64,000 nucleotides of DNA. Source: Notospermus geniculatus (taxonomy: Eukaryota; Nemertea; Pilidiophora; Heteronemertea; Lineidae). The stretch's first letter is position 1; each line of letters starts with the position of its first letter. Below the pieces are notes generated by a model that saw only the letters and a list, made by a program, of their open reading frames with translations, made no database searches and was not told where the DNA came from. The position numbers and the translations under genes were made by a program. Of the stretch, positions 43,601 to 54,440 are shown piece by piece. Location: positions 41,409 to 105,408 of the forward strand of contig NMRB01001287.1 in NCBI GenBank assembly GCA_002633025.1. The letters are read 5' to 3'.

Positions 43601-46600
43601 GCTGAAAAACCCATCCTAAAGCCGCCCATACACGGCGCAATATTATTGCACAATATGGGGCCCAAATGGGTGGTCGTGTGCTTTTCGCATGATGGGTAGA
43701 AGAAAGATTGGCGTGATCCTCATATTGTGCAATAATATTGATCGTGTATGGGCCGCTTAAAGCGGATCGACAGCGGAAAAATTTGATTTTGAAATAGAAT
43801 TTGAAAAGGGACGAATTTTCAGGAAAAAATGTAAACAAACTTCTCCAGAATGTCAACAAAGAAATTTTCGTGCATTTTGATTGGCTGAATTTTGTGTTTA
43901 CAAACACCAGCCAAATGTAAACAAAATCCGCTATCGATTCGCTTTAAGGAAGCTCCACCTTGTGATGAATTTGAAGTTTAAGGGCAGTAGATTCTAAGCG
44001 AAATTTCCTTTGCAGCTCCCTAAGACATGTAAGATAAGTTTCCACCTAAGGACAACTTCCATCGAGTTGTACAGACCCGTGCAGAGAGAATTCCCGGGGA
44101 AACGGGTTCTTGTTCATCGTTTCGACTCGACGGCTCTCCACCATGTTGGTTTCCACGGAGATTTTGTGCGTGCGCAGCTGTCTAGCAGGCAAACCAAAGC
44201 ATGTTATTGGTCGTAAATTTGCCTATACCAGATATAACTGCGCATGCGCAGTTTGCAAGAAATCCAAGATGGCGGGCAACGTCGAAACAATGAATACGAC
44301 AGCATTTGCTAGCTTTTCAAGTGACGTTACCTGTTTTGCCCCAGCTATCTTGGCCTTTCCCGTGACACTTTTCATAAAATTAAACCTCTCAATGGTTCCG
44401 ATAACTGGATCTGCCGTGGGGCTCTCCCTTATGGTGGCAAACCAGACTAGGCAGAAAAACACGCCGGCTCCAGCTGAAACGCAGACACGTCTAATTCTGA
44501 GCAGCAGACAAACAAGTATTGATAGAGGTGTAGGCCTACTTGAATTGATAGATGAAATAGGGGAACATCAGTAGGAAGCTTGAGCTCAGGATCCTGGGCC
44601 CATATTCATAAAACCTTGCTAGGCTTAGCTGCCTGCTAAACTGCCTTGTTTGTACAGGCCAATGTACACAACTAGCAACCAACTAAGCTAGCAAGGTTTT
44701 ATGAATATGGGCCTTGGATGTCGTACACCAGCAGTTTTGATTGATGGTTGATGTTCACTACATGAAGGCTACTTACTGAATATGAAGAATATGGTCTGCC
44801 ACCCTGTATAACATGTTGTAACACCAGTCAGTCCAAGTCCTACAGCAGCGCTGAGATATGCCCCTGGAACAACAGAGCACAGCGGATGAGTTTAATATTG
44901 CAAAAAACCGAAATAAAACCGAACATCATGCTGGTATTAATGCGTAGCTCTCATCAAGCTAGGAATCCACCATTTTGATTTTGCGTTGCGACTTGCTTTG
45001 CTACTGGGTTGCGTTGCAACTGGGCACTCGACCGCCGTAGTGGACTCGCTAGACGTGATTTCCACCAATGGCGAAGATGTGGTCATTTTCAGTCGGCAAT
45101 TGTTCGGCGACCGGTGTATCAGTTCCTTGCGATCGTATTCAATCACAGGTAGGTTGCAGAGGAAGTCGCAACCAGAAAATCAGCAGTGTACGCCAAAAAT
45201 GTACATGTAATCAGTGTAATATACCGGTACGGTGTTCTTACCGGATGTCATTGTTGTTAGAATACGGCTTTTCTCACTGCTCCTTGCCCAATGTGCCAGC
45301 ACTCCGTTGATAGCTGGCATTGTGGCTCCCTGTGTAAAAAGGACGAGATTTTAAGAAATGTCTGGGCGGATTTTATCATTTCGTTGTTCATTTGGCCCAC
45401 AGTCACAACGTCACGGTTCAGTGTATTGACGAGATTACATTTTCTGTTAATCGACATATTTTTTTGTGTAAGGTTAAGTAGCCTATGATGCTCTGTGCAA
45501 GTTGATATTTGACTGGTGTGAGGGTTTGCGAGCCCACCCTCACGCTTCTAAGGCCCCGATTACATAGAAGTATACGGTATACGAAAACGCCGGTTAACAA
45601 AGGCTTCACAAAGGATTCGCGACCGTGAAGCCATTTGTTAACCGGCATTTTCGTATACCGTATGCTTCTATGTAATCGGGGCCTAAGGCCCCGATTACAT
45701 AGAGCTATACGCTATTCGGTATTCTAGGCACATTTCATAGGGCACGCGTATAGTGTGAATCGAGCAAGGTTATTTCCATGAGTGGTTTACATAAAGGCCT
45801 GTCTACACGGTCATACATTTGTTCAAAACATAATCATACATTTGTATGATGATGTTCATGGACAGATATTTGATTGTGTAGGCTGTTTTCCCAACAAACT
45901 TGAACAGCAACCAACATGTATGATGATGTTCAAATTTGTGTGATGATGTTCACGACAAAATGTATGATCGTGTGGACTGTTTTCCCAACAAACCTGAACA
46001 GGTATGATGATGTTCAAATTTTTAGCTGCATGTTTCATCTTGCCAATGCAAAACATCCCAAAAAAAANCGTATGGTTTACCAGTGCATGGTCTTGTAATC
46101 ATCCAACCCTTTTTCACTTATTGAAAAGTGAAACGTTGTGGTATCATCAGGCGTGCAAAACCTCACTATTGAGGGACGGGTTTCGGGCCCGAGACAGATT
46201 TCGATGATCGCCACGAGAATTTGCGGATTCGTGGAAAAACCTGTAAGCCTCTTCAGTCGAAGTGCGGCGGACCATTTCATTGTCATCAGTTGTGTAACAC
46301 ATACCGTGGGTGTTTGGGCGTTTACTACTTGGGTGACATTTCCAGAGAGACTCGAATCTGTTTTGTTGTGGCTATGGATCATGGGGGACGGAAGTTCAAG
46401 ATCTCCTTGGTGCATTGTCAGTTATTTTTTCCGATGAACATACGTGATTTTCTTAATATACATGTGGATATTTGATAAACAGTCGTGATTTTATAAACAT
46501 GTGAATATTTTGTTAAACTTCCATGCGCTGTTCGCTGTTATAGCTGCACTGTCAAGGTCAGATGTCGCATGGAGGAATTTCCTCCATGGTTGTCGGAAAG

Positions 46601-49600
46601 AGGACGTAGTCCGACGTCGCCTACCTCGACAAGCCCTTGAAGAATCCTAACGGTGAACGGGATCGCCCAATGAACTTGCATAGTGAATGGAATAATTAGG
46701 AAGAGGAGAAAGGAGATCAAGCATGAACCGCCAAACACCCTGAAAGTGAAACGGTAAGAAGATAAAACATTTTATTCCGTTCCTCAGGAAACAAATAGCC
46801 CCATCCATCCTCCGAAAGTCGGCCATGACAGGTCAGAAGGGGTAACAGACCATAGGCCTAGTTCTTACCGTCTGTACAAATGCACTATAGGCCAATGGAT
46901 TGTTTACCCCTTCTGACCTGTCATGGCCGACTTTCGCAGGATGTCTATAGGCAACCCTGAATGCACAGTCAATGTACCAGTACTATTGATGTACTGTATT
47001 ATGTACATGTACGTGTACGTACATCATGTTTTTCAACCTCCAATGACATTCGATTCCATGGAAAGATCTCAAATTAACACGTGCACTCAATTTTATAGAT
47101 ATTTCTCAAGAAAAATTTGAGACTTTTATGATGCCGTTTCTAGACCAAACCTCGGCCCCAGCCATCCATGTATGTAGGGCCAAACCCGTAGTGTGAAGCG
47201 CCATGATGCACATGCGACGATATTCACGAGGCTGAATATGGAATGAATTGATGAATATCACTTACTTGTACGCGGCGTATCTTTGCGCAAGGATACCTCC
47301 CGGAATCTGTGTGATGATATATCCGTAGTAGTACGCTGACAACATGTTACCCTGAATGCCTGAGCTCCACTCGATCGTTTCATTTAAAGAGACTGCACAC
47401 TTGAATCAAAATATTTGGAGAGTAAATACACAGTTTGCGAAATTATCGGCCGCCATGTTTTTTTTCAACTTTTTGCCATTGCTTGGTTTTTTCAATGGGA
47501 TTTTAAACTGTCAGAGGCGTTCAAAAGAGAAAGGTCATACAGTAAGCCACTAGAATTGCATAAAAATATTTTAGCAAGCAAGCAGCTAATAAAATACATG
47601 TATATTCGAAATATATTTTGAAAAGTTCGAAAATTCTGCAAAATTAAAAAAAAATGGCGGCCGCTAATTTCGCAAACTGTCTTCCAAAGAGATTTTCATG
47701 AATAGGTGTTTCAAAAATGATACTGGAAGTAGTTACAATTTATAAGTTTCTTCTTCGAATGTTTCACATTTCTGAGACGTTGTCTGGGCACATACCAAGG
47801 GCGTAATACATGTACAATGTTGACGTGTACAGTGTTGATAGACCCCTTGCGAAAGTCGGCAACTTGGTTTGAAGGCTAAAAACAACCTAGTCTCAGTAAC
47901 TGGGACTCTGTATGCTCCGCTTTTGCTTTTACAAACTGACTTTTACATAGCGCGCATACAGAGTCTCAGATTGCCCAATACATTCCCTGTGGAGCAACTC
48001 CGCCCCGAATTCCGGGCGGGCACTGTTAATTCATACTACCAGGGCGAAAATCCACAATATTGTATTCCTGTGTTGTTGAGCTATCCTCGATACACCATAT
48101 CCGAGTGAATTTAGTAAAATCCCGTTCTTATTTACTTCCTAAATCGAGTTTAAAATCCGCTTCTCGAATCGAAATGTACAGGCCGGTGACACGCCATGAT
48201 GGGAGTCTCGCGCAATCCAGTTGCGCAGTGACGTTAGTCTCGTTCTCATTCAGTGTCAGCGACTACGCCCAGTCACGTGACCTCGGGTCTTGTGACAGCT
48301 ACGAGTTCGCGACTTGTTTACATGTGTTGGTGACATTTCGACGGAGTTTTGTATCAAAGTTTTTTCCTAATTTGTGCCAATTTTTCAGTCTTTTGGAATA
48401 CCACTATGAGAAATGAGGATAAATGAAAGGATTCATGACAGTTAATTATTCGAATTTAGTCAGGTTTGACAATAATTGGTGATTTTGTTCAGTACATGAA
48501 ATACACTATGCACCACAGGCAGCATATGGGTAAACCATAACGTACCAGGCAATAGCCGTCAATGTCATATCGTAAAAGAAGCTATGCCTGGTCGATATGG
48601 TTACCGTAACTAAAAACAACCGAGGATGCACTGAGTGTACCCGCAAGGCAAGCACAACTGCGGCATACTTTGGTCAATTTATCCCAAATAAAATCATTCA
48701 GGACACTTTACACTGAAATGGGATTTTTCACCATTTAATGCCATAAACGGAAAAAATGCATTTAAACGGGAGAAAATAAGACTTTTTTCGATGACTTCGG
48801 CGGTTGCAGTCCCAAATGCAGACGATGTTGAGGTGTCGTGAACGCACGAGACCATCAATATCGTCTGCATTTTATGATTCGGGCCTGGAACGGATCGAGG
48901 TCAGTCAATGATTTGAAAAAAAGTCTGTTTTCTCCCGCTCAAGCGCATTTCTGGCTTTTAGGGCTTTAGATGGTAAAAAAAATCATATTTTCAATTACCA
49001 TGTTGGGTACGTAAAACGTCCTAGATAATGTGAAAACTGACCCTAGATTTCGCTATAGTTACCTTGCGTGCATTTACACTGCAGTCTCGGTTTGTTTTCC
49101 CCTCCTGACCAAGATGGCCGACTTTCGGAAGGGAGTCTATACAACGAGCTGGTGTCCATCGTGCTGGTGAGATGCTTGGCTGAATTATCCGTTCTTGACG
49201 TATTTGCCTATGTGTACCATCAATTTGCGCCAAGAAAAATTCTCCTAGCGCAACTCGTGACTTCTCCAACTCTATTCAATATACAAATAGTGGATGGTAG
49301 GGAGTCCAATATGGATTTTTGTTGGATGAAGAAAAGTTATATCGGACGAGGCGAAGCCGAGTCCGAGTCCGATATAAGTTTTCTTCATCCAACAAAAATC
49401 CATATTGGATGACCTGCCATCCACTCTTTGCTATATTATACAATCAAATTCTTAAGTTGCCTAGCAACTAGGCCTATGCCCTGATTGGCTAAAACTAGGA
49501 GGGCTGTCCGATACGAGGTTTTAGGATCCGATACGAGGATTGAGGATCCGATACGATTTGACATCCTATGATCACATGATGCAATCTGCTGCACATGATT

Positions 49601-49830
49601 GGCCAAGAACATTTGAATGCATAATATCTTACCTTATCGGTTTCATTATGTAAACTCTCTGCAGCTGCTTTGGCAGTTTTATTAGCGGTCACTAGATGGA
49701 CCATGGTCAGGGTGAAGACTGTCCTCATTCCAAACGTCAGACATAGTAAAAGGAAACCCAGCAGTGCCAGGAAATATCTCTTTGGAAAGATTCTGTAAAA
49801 TGCCTTGCAGCACATGACGAGTGCGGTTAC
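40644..49830 (-). CDS. SLC17-family transporter (vesicular glutamate transporter-like), 5' end incomplete
   Basis: Minus-strand exons: 49830-49633, 47392-47266, 46739-46625, 45329-45242, 44863-44777, 44473-44331, 43567-43418, 42765-42633, 42357-42241, 41235-41111, 40916-40644. Phases agree from 47392 to the stop; between 49633 and 47392 they do not (0 against 1), so a small exon is probably missing, and the start codon is not fixed. It is a 12-segment MFS anion/phosphate transporter. Landmarks shared with VGLUTs are GYIITQIPGG, RILQGLVEG (equivalents of Arg184 and Glu191), FCRCWILYLLL (Arg322), GGILADTLIRKKILS, VGFSGFAISG and an acidic cytosolic tail. The VGLUT histidine of segment 2 is replaced by glutamine (GIQGN) and the segment 1 RCNLGVAIV motif has changed, so the substrate may not be glutamate. 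Confidence 0.88.
41975..42190. mobile_element. Tc1/mariner-type MITE in SLC17 intron
   Basis: Perfect 31-bp terminal inverted repeats begin CAGTAAACTCGAGTTTAAAC. They are flanked by TA (41973-41974 and 42191-42192). The right end lies about 50 bp from the exon at 42241. It has no coding capacity. Confidence 0.88.
42928..43366. mobile_element. Long foldback element in SLC17 intron
   Basis: Arms of about 75 bp (GTTCATTCCACATCCCAGTG ... TTTGACATACCATA and complement) extend in degenerate form to about 110 bp. They enclose a centre holding CAAAATGGCCGCCATTCCGG. It is a non-coding foldback between the exons at 42765 and 43418. Confidence 0.75.
43620..43757. mobile_element. PIF/Harbinger-type MITE, second member in SLC17
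   Basis: The ends AGCCGCCCATACACG and CGTGTATGGGCCGCT are flanked by TAA (43617-43619, 43758-43760), with inner arms CAATATTATTGCACAATATG. It belongs to the same family as the stop-codon insertion at 40494-40643. It lies about 50 bp upstream of the exon that starts at 43567 on the minus strand. Confidence 0.85.
44597..44714. mobile_element. Foldback MITE in SLC17 intron
   Basis: The ends GGGCCCATATTCATAAAACC and GGTTTTATGAATATGGGCC are inverted, with inner TTGCTAG / CTAGCAA. The terminal CATATTCATAAAAC word is also present inside the element at 18532-18712 and near 54620, suggesting a shared end. Confidence 0.75.
45552..45683. mobile_element. PIF/Harbinger-type MITE, GGCCCCGATTACATAG family
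   Basis: A 132-bp element has ends GGCCCCGATTACATAGAAG and CTTCTATGTAATCGGGGCC, flanked by TAA at 45549-45551 and 45684-45686. The second TAA is immediately followed by the start of another member (45687 onward), so two elements share one target triplet. Confidence 0.88.
45687..45795. mobile_element. Truncated second member of the GGCCCCGATTACATAG family
   Basis: Starts GGCCCCGATTACATAGAGC directly after the TAA that ends its neighbour and matches parts of the full element at 54212-54437 (CGCTATTCGGTATTC, then AACCTTGCTCGATTC on the complement). The right terminus is missing. An ATCATACATTTGT word-repeat element follows from about 45795 to 46045. Confidence 0.65.
46806..46943. repeat. Inverted repeat upstream of an SLC17 exon
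   Basis: Arms of about 40 bp (CATCCTCCGAAAGTCGGCCA ... and complement) surround a 58-bp loop. It lies within the intron between the exons at 46739 and 47266. It is probably a MITE; no target duplication was fixed. Confidence 0.65.
47430..47681. repeat. Inverted repeat with GCGGCCGCCAT-type arms
   Basis: The arms AGTTTGCGAAATTATCGGCC / GGCCGCTAATTTCGCAAACT bound a 250-bp AT-rich segment. It sits just beyond the acceptor of the SLC17 exon at 47392. It is non-coding and MITE-like. Confidence 0.65.
49289..49425. mobile_element. Foldback element, CCAATATGGATTTTTGTTGG arms
   Basis: Inner arms 49306-49408 are nearly perfect over about 45 bp (CCAATATGGATTTTTGTTGG ... / complement). They extend outward imperfectly through GTGGATGG / CCATCCAC. 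The short frame across it is an accident of the palindrome. Confidence 0.75.
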
Positions 49831-52193
49831 CTAAAGAAAAAAAACCCTAATTCGCTGAGTTGGCAGCTAACTTTCCCAGCTTCAATTGGACAGACCGATT
49901 CAGTTGGGAAAGACAGGCCTTTTGACCACTGGCCTGATCTTAGGAAACTCCCTCAAGGCCTATTAAACGGCTCCAGTTCTGATCGGGTCGGTGCAGTCAA
50001 CTGGCTCCTTCACCATCAGATTTTTTCATTGATCACAACTGGGATGAATATTGGTTTAATCTGATCTACAAACACAGAAACAAGATTTTAATGACGTGCT
50101 CACGAATTTAGCCTAGGCCTACAGGCTAAAATGTACTTAGTTCAACTTGACCTTCTAATAGGAGCAGTCAGCCGCGCATATTGCCAACAGATGGCAGCAA
50201 AGTTCTAGCGGACCAATGTACAGGGAAATCTACGTGATTGCTGCTCGATCAATAATAGAGAGTTTTCGCAAAGCCCCCGAAACGCCAACGCGAACGCCAA
50301 ACCCATTGTTCGATGCCGCGAAGACAGCACCGAACAAAAGGGTAGACGTTCGCGTTGGCGTTTCGCGGGCTTAGCGAAAACTCCCTCTGGGTCCCCTGCA
50401 TTGAATTGGGCCGTAGTGACACCTATTGGTCAACTTGCTGACAGCTCCTATTCTATTCGGGTATCATCGGTTTGAATCTTCGTCTGATGTTGTACGCGGG
50501 GTTGTACGATTTGTTTCACTGTGTATTGTACTTAGGCTGCACAATATACATGTATCAATGTAGCCTACATGTACATGTACATACATAGGCCTAGCCTACT
50601 TATTTCAAAGAACCGTCTCATTTAGTCCAGACGCTGAAGTTCGTTGCATATGCATATTAAAAAGAGGCCCGATCAAACTATCAAAATTATTAAAGAAGGG
50701 TATCTTGCGGTCATGATTAGCGAGGGTGCAACTCTCATGGCATGGTAAGATTTTCGTAAATCGGGAATTTGTTGCCATGGCAACCAATTTTTGAAAATTC
50801 GGTCATGAATATATTTTGCTCTATCTCTTGGCCCAGCTGATGTGTCATATAAGCGCAGTTTTTTGTTCCAAGTACATTATTATATGCATTTATCTAGTCA
50901 TCTGTATAGAAATTGCCCAGTGGCCTAGATATGAAACTTTAGAGCCTCAAAATACGGCATTGCATTGATTCAATACCGGGATCATTGGTTGTTCAAATTA
51001 TGTATAAGACTCTAGACCTGAATGAATAGGCCAATGGGTCGTCAGGAAATCACGACAATGTGAGATAAGTACATGTAGTTGTGATGCCCGGGTTGTGATG
51101 AGTTATGTTCATGTTAATGGGGAGTACTAAACGTATTATTTCGCATTTTTGGAAGAAAACCGTGTAGTCCCACTGGAAAACCCTCAAATTTGACGAAATT
51201 CCTTAGGTTTCACAAGGCATAGATCCTTTCATTATTACCAGAAGTTTTTTGGGAAACTTCCACGAAATAAAAAGAAGGATTTTGTGGAAAAGAGAGCAGT
51301 CAACTTGCGTCAGGGTCTGTGTTGTCCTGACGGAGTATATGGCGAAAAAAGCCAATTTTTCCAAAATTTGACAAGATTCCTGAGACAACACGATCACTGG
51401 CCTACAAATTGTAGCAACATATGAACAGCTTGTGGAAATTCTTTTCCCCTGTTCACGCTACATTTAACATTTGTCCAACAAGAACATGCAACTTTGAATG
51501 GAAGAATGTTGCGGGGTCGACCTTTTAAACGCCACGAGTCGATCCTCAGCCCTTTGAAGCCCGTTCCTCTACAGGGTGGGCCAGAGAAAGTGTCCCTCGA
51601 ACAATAGCATTTCTATTGTTTCCCTGTAGAGTAGACATTTTTACAACTTCTGCCCATGGAAATTTTGTAGTGGCGAAAAAGCCACATAACCCCGGCCAGA
51701 ACGTCGTCCATTACACCATTCCTATCATGAATTACCACCGACTGCTTGCATGCCAAAAAATATACTTTACTAATAAATCTGGTGTAGTGAACAACTTAAT
51801 AAGCACCGTTATTGTGGATTCTGTGGTTTTCCTGGGTAATAAATTTTAGTGCCAAAATCTCTACTCCTAAGTGGGACTGGCTGAACATGTGTCCACCATT
51901 TTGGCCTGCGGGACATTGTATGTACTCCTAACTGCCGGTGCTTTCCCCGCCACTCACGAAAGCCTGAACAGAACCAAAGACCTTTCTTTCTCATGCAAAG
52001 AAAATGAAATTACATGTACTTACCAGATTTCCCTGCAAGCGACCGACTGGAGAAAGAGCCGCAAGTAAACTGAACGTCAGGCACAAACCAGCGTAGAAAA
52101 CCAGCTCTCTTATGTTGAAAGTCGAATTCGAGGTTGGCCCTGTTGCAAGCAAAGGTTTCTTCCGGGTTGTCGCGGGCCAGATATACTGATAAA
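49831..52193. other. Region upstream of SLC17, repeats
   Basis: Contains a repeat at 50155-50460 that reappears inverted at 52585-52770 (GGAGCAGTCAGCCGCGCATA / complement). The left copy is interrupted by a foldback at about 50258-50389 (GAGAGTTTTCGCAAAGCCC ... GCGAAAACTC). A partial copy of the 18532 element lies at 51573-51625. A minus-strand open stretch at 52024-52194 has splice-like borders and is in phase with the SLC17 exon at 49830 (reads ELVFYAGLCLTFSLLAAL), a weak candidate for an upstream exon. Confidence 0.4.
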
Positions 52194-53195
52194 CCTATAT
52201 CATACGTATTGACTATTTGTGATATTGTAATTACAATGTAGGCTAGTGGGTTTTCCCTATATTTCCCGGCGCGGTTGACTCAATCATCGTCCCTGTGTGA
52301 CTCAGAATATCTTCCCATCCGCTTATACAACCAGTGATGCTTTCGAGGTATTTAATTTATCAGTGACAGAAAAATAATGCGAATGATTACATGTAGGCCT
52401 AGATTTCGAGTCTTTTGATATGGGAAGTTTGTGTCGTCTTTCGTTTTCAATCAGTGAGAAGTTCCCGTTAGTCCATACCGCAAAAGTCCTGGTTTGTCTG
52501 CATCCACCAGATGTCGTCACTAGTCTTCAACATATCACCAAGCATGCTGAAACTAGGACGGATCGCTGTGAAATTTTGGTGGGCAATAGGAGCTGTCAGC
52601 GAGTTGACCACTAGGTGTCACTAGGGCCCAATTCAATGCATCTAGCGGACCCAGTCATTATCGATCGAGCAGCGATAATAATAGATTTCCTGTACATGTA
52701 CATTTGGTCCGCTAAGACTGTGCTGCCATCTGTTAGCAATATGCGCGGCTGACTGCTCCTATTCCAACCTAAATTCCGATCTGTCCGCTAAAACATCTTA
52801 TTCCCATCTAGATCTAGACAATATGGCATAACCTCGCTATTAAGAAATCGTTTTTTTAGAACCCTGATGAATCAGCAGGCGCGGAGCCAGGATTTTTGGC
52901 AGAGGGGGTCAGGGCCACCAAAGGCGGTAAGCGGGCGCCGACGGTGGTATGGGGGCCTCCTCCAGAAAATTTTGGAAATCTAGAAGGCCGTATAAACGCG
53001 ATTTCCTTGCATCTCAGTATCAAAACAGAAGCTTTTATTTTTACGTTTTTCTGCTTATTGTCGCAAATTATTTTAGAAAAACAATTGTTGGTGGAGAGCA
53101 GGGAGGGGTCACGACCCCCTCCCCCTCTGGATGCGCGCCTGATCAGGATGCCGTGCCTGTAGTGAGATCCCAACCGCACATTCGTAAACAGAGCG
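52194..53195. other. Intergenic with dispersed repeats
   Basis: Includes the inverted partner of the 50155 repeat (52585-52770). At about 52870-53155 a dispersed-repeat-like block starts GGCGCGGAGCCAGGATTTTT and ends with a pyrimidine/purine-rich CGACCCCCTCCCCCTCTGG. No gene is supported. Confidence 0.4.
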
Positions 53196-53205
53196 GTGTA
53201 AAGTC

Positions 53206-53608
53206 CGGCATGGAGAAAACGCGGAATTCAACGGAAATCCGCCAAGAAATCCGTGACTACAATTATGGCAGCTAACAATGGAATAAACTATACACTGGCC
53301 TTAACACATGTACTAGGCCTACTGAAAGAACGTACTAGATATATAATGATACTAGTAATGAAATAACAAGGCCAAACAAAGCAGTTGGAATGCTTCAGCT
53401 TTGCGGCCACAACGTCATTGTTTCTGGAGCCCAACCAACTTGCTACCTCGTATCTAGGCTAGTGCCCATATGATAAGAGATATGGAGAGGGGACAGGAGG
53501 GGATGATCCACGTGACGAGTTTCACACCAGTTATTAATACTGTATAAACTACAGACCACCAAATTATGTCTAGCGGAATTCCGTGGAATTCCGCGTTTTC
53601 TCCATGCC
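53206..53608. mobile_element. Foldback element with 10-bp target duplication
   Basis: Terminal inverted repeats of about 25 bp or more (CGGCATGGAGAAAACGCGGA ... and complement) are flanked by GTGTAAAGTC at 53196-53205 and 53609-53618. A TIR plus a duplication of this length fits Mutator-like (MULE) non-autonomous elements. No transposase is present in the 403 bp. Confidence 0.8.
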
Positions 53609-53618
53609 GTGTAAAGTC

Positions 53619-54208
53619 CCCCCGTGGGAAATACCGTACCTGATTGTCCAGAACGATAGTTTGCTTATTGACTTTCTCTTAATTTGGTGACAATGTCCCA
53701 GATGACGTCACCATCATTTCCAATTAAGCAACAACATCGTGTCTACTGGTTGTACGATCGTCAACAAATATCTGCTTTTCATGTTGGTGAGTTGGCCTTC
53801 CGGCATTCTTACCACTGAAATCACCTTTATTCGATTTGTTCCCGATTTTTTCGCCCTTTAATTTTCCTCTCACACGTAATCTATTGACTCAGGCTACTTT
53901 TGCATATTCAAACCATTTGGGGGTCAAGTGCCCCGAATAAAGAAATTTGAATTATTTCACCGACTTCCGAGTTTTTTGTAGGATTTTTTGAGAGGTTTTC
54001 GAGTTTATTTTTGAGGACGCCTTTCTGATTGGTCGTATTCACCAATCACGTGATCTCAGCGGCACTCTCTAATGCTCCAGTAAAAATGGGGCCATCCTTT
54101 TTATCACCTTGAGAAGTTCGACGCGCTGTGATGCCATTGCTAACCCTTCATCAAGTAAGGTACCATACTTCAACCCATTCTTTTATGTGTGACAGCAGTT
54201 TCAATGCC
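53619..54208. other. Intergenic, no gene seen
   Basis: Unique-looking sequence without a coding frame, paired repeat or RNA gene that I can support. Confidence 0.4.
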
Positions 54209-54211
54209 TAA

Positions 54212-54437
54212 GGCCCCGATTACATAGAGCTATACGCTATTCGGTATTCGATATCCGGTATACGCTGCAAAATTGGACATGCACAATACGAACAAAAAAC
54301 GAATAGCGTGCCCTCAGAATAGTTTAGTCTGATGTAAACCACTCATGGAAATAACCTTGCTCGATTCAAACTATACGCGTGCCCTATGAAACGTGCCTAG
54401 AATACCGAATAGTGTATAGCTCTATGTAATCAGGGCC
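54212..54437. mobile_element. PIF/Harbinger-type MITE, full GGCCCCGATTACATAG member
   Basis: A 226-bp element has ends GGCCCCGATTACATAGAGC and GCTCTATGTAATCAGGGCC, with TAA at 54209-54211 and 54438-54440. The interior holds GCTATTCGGTATTC words and complements. It is the intact relative of the truncated element at 45687. Confidence 0.85.
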
Positions 54438-54440
54438 TAA

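Noticed and set aside
46077-46415. 112-codon minus-strand frame as an SLC17 exon
   Set aside because: It does not match any SLC17 segment, and the exons on either side (46739-46625 and 45329-45242) join in phase without it.
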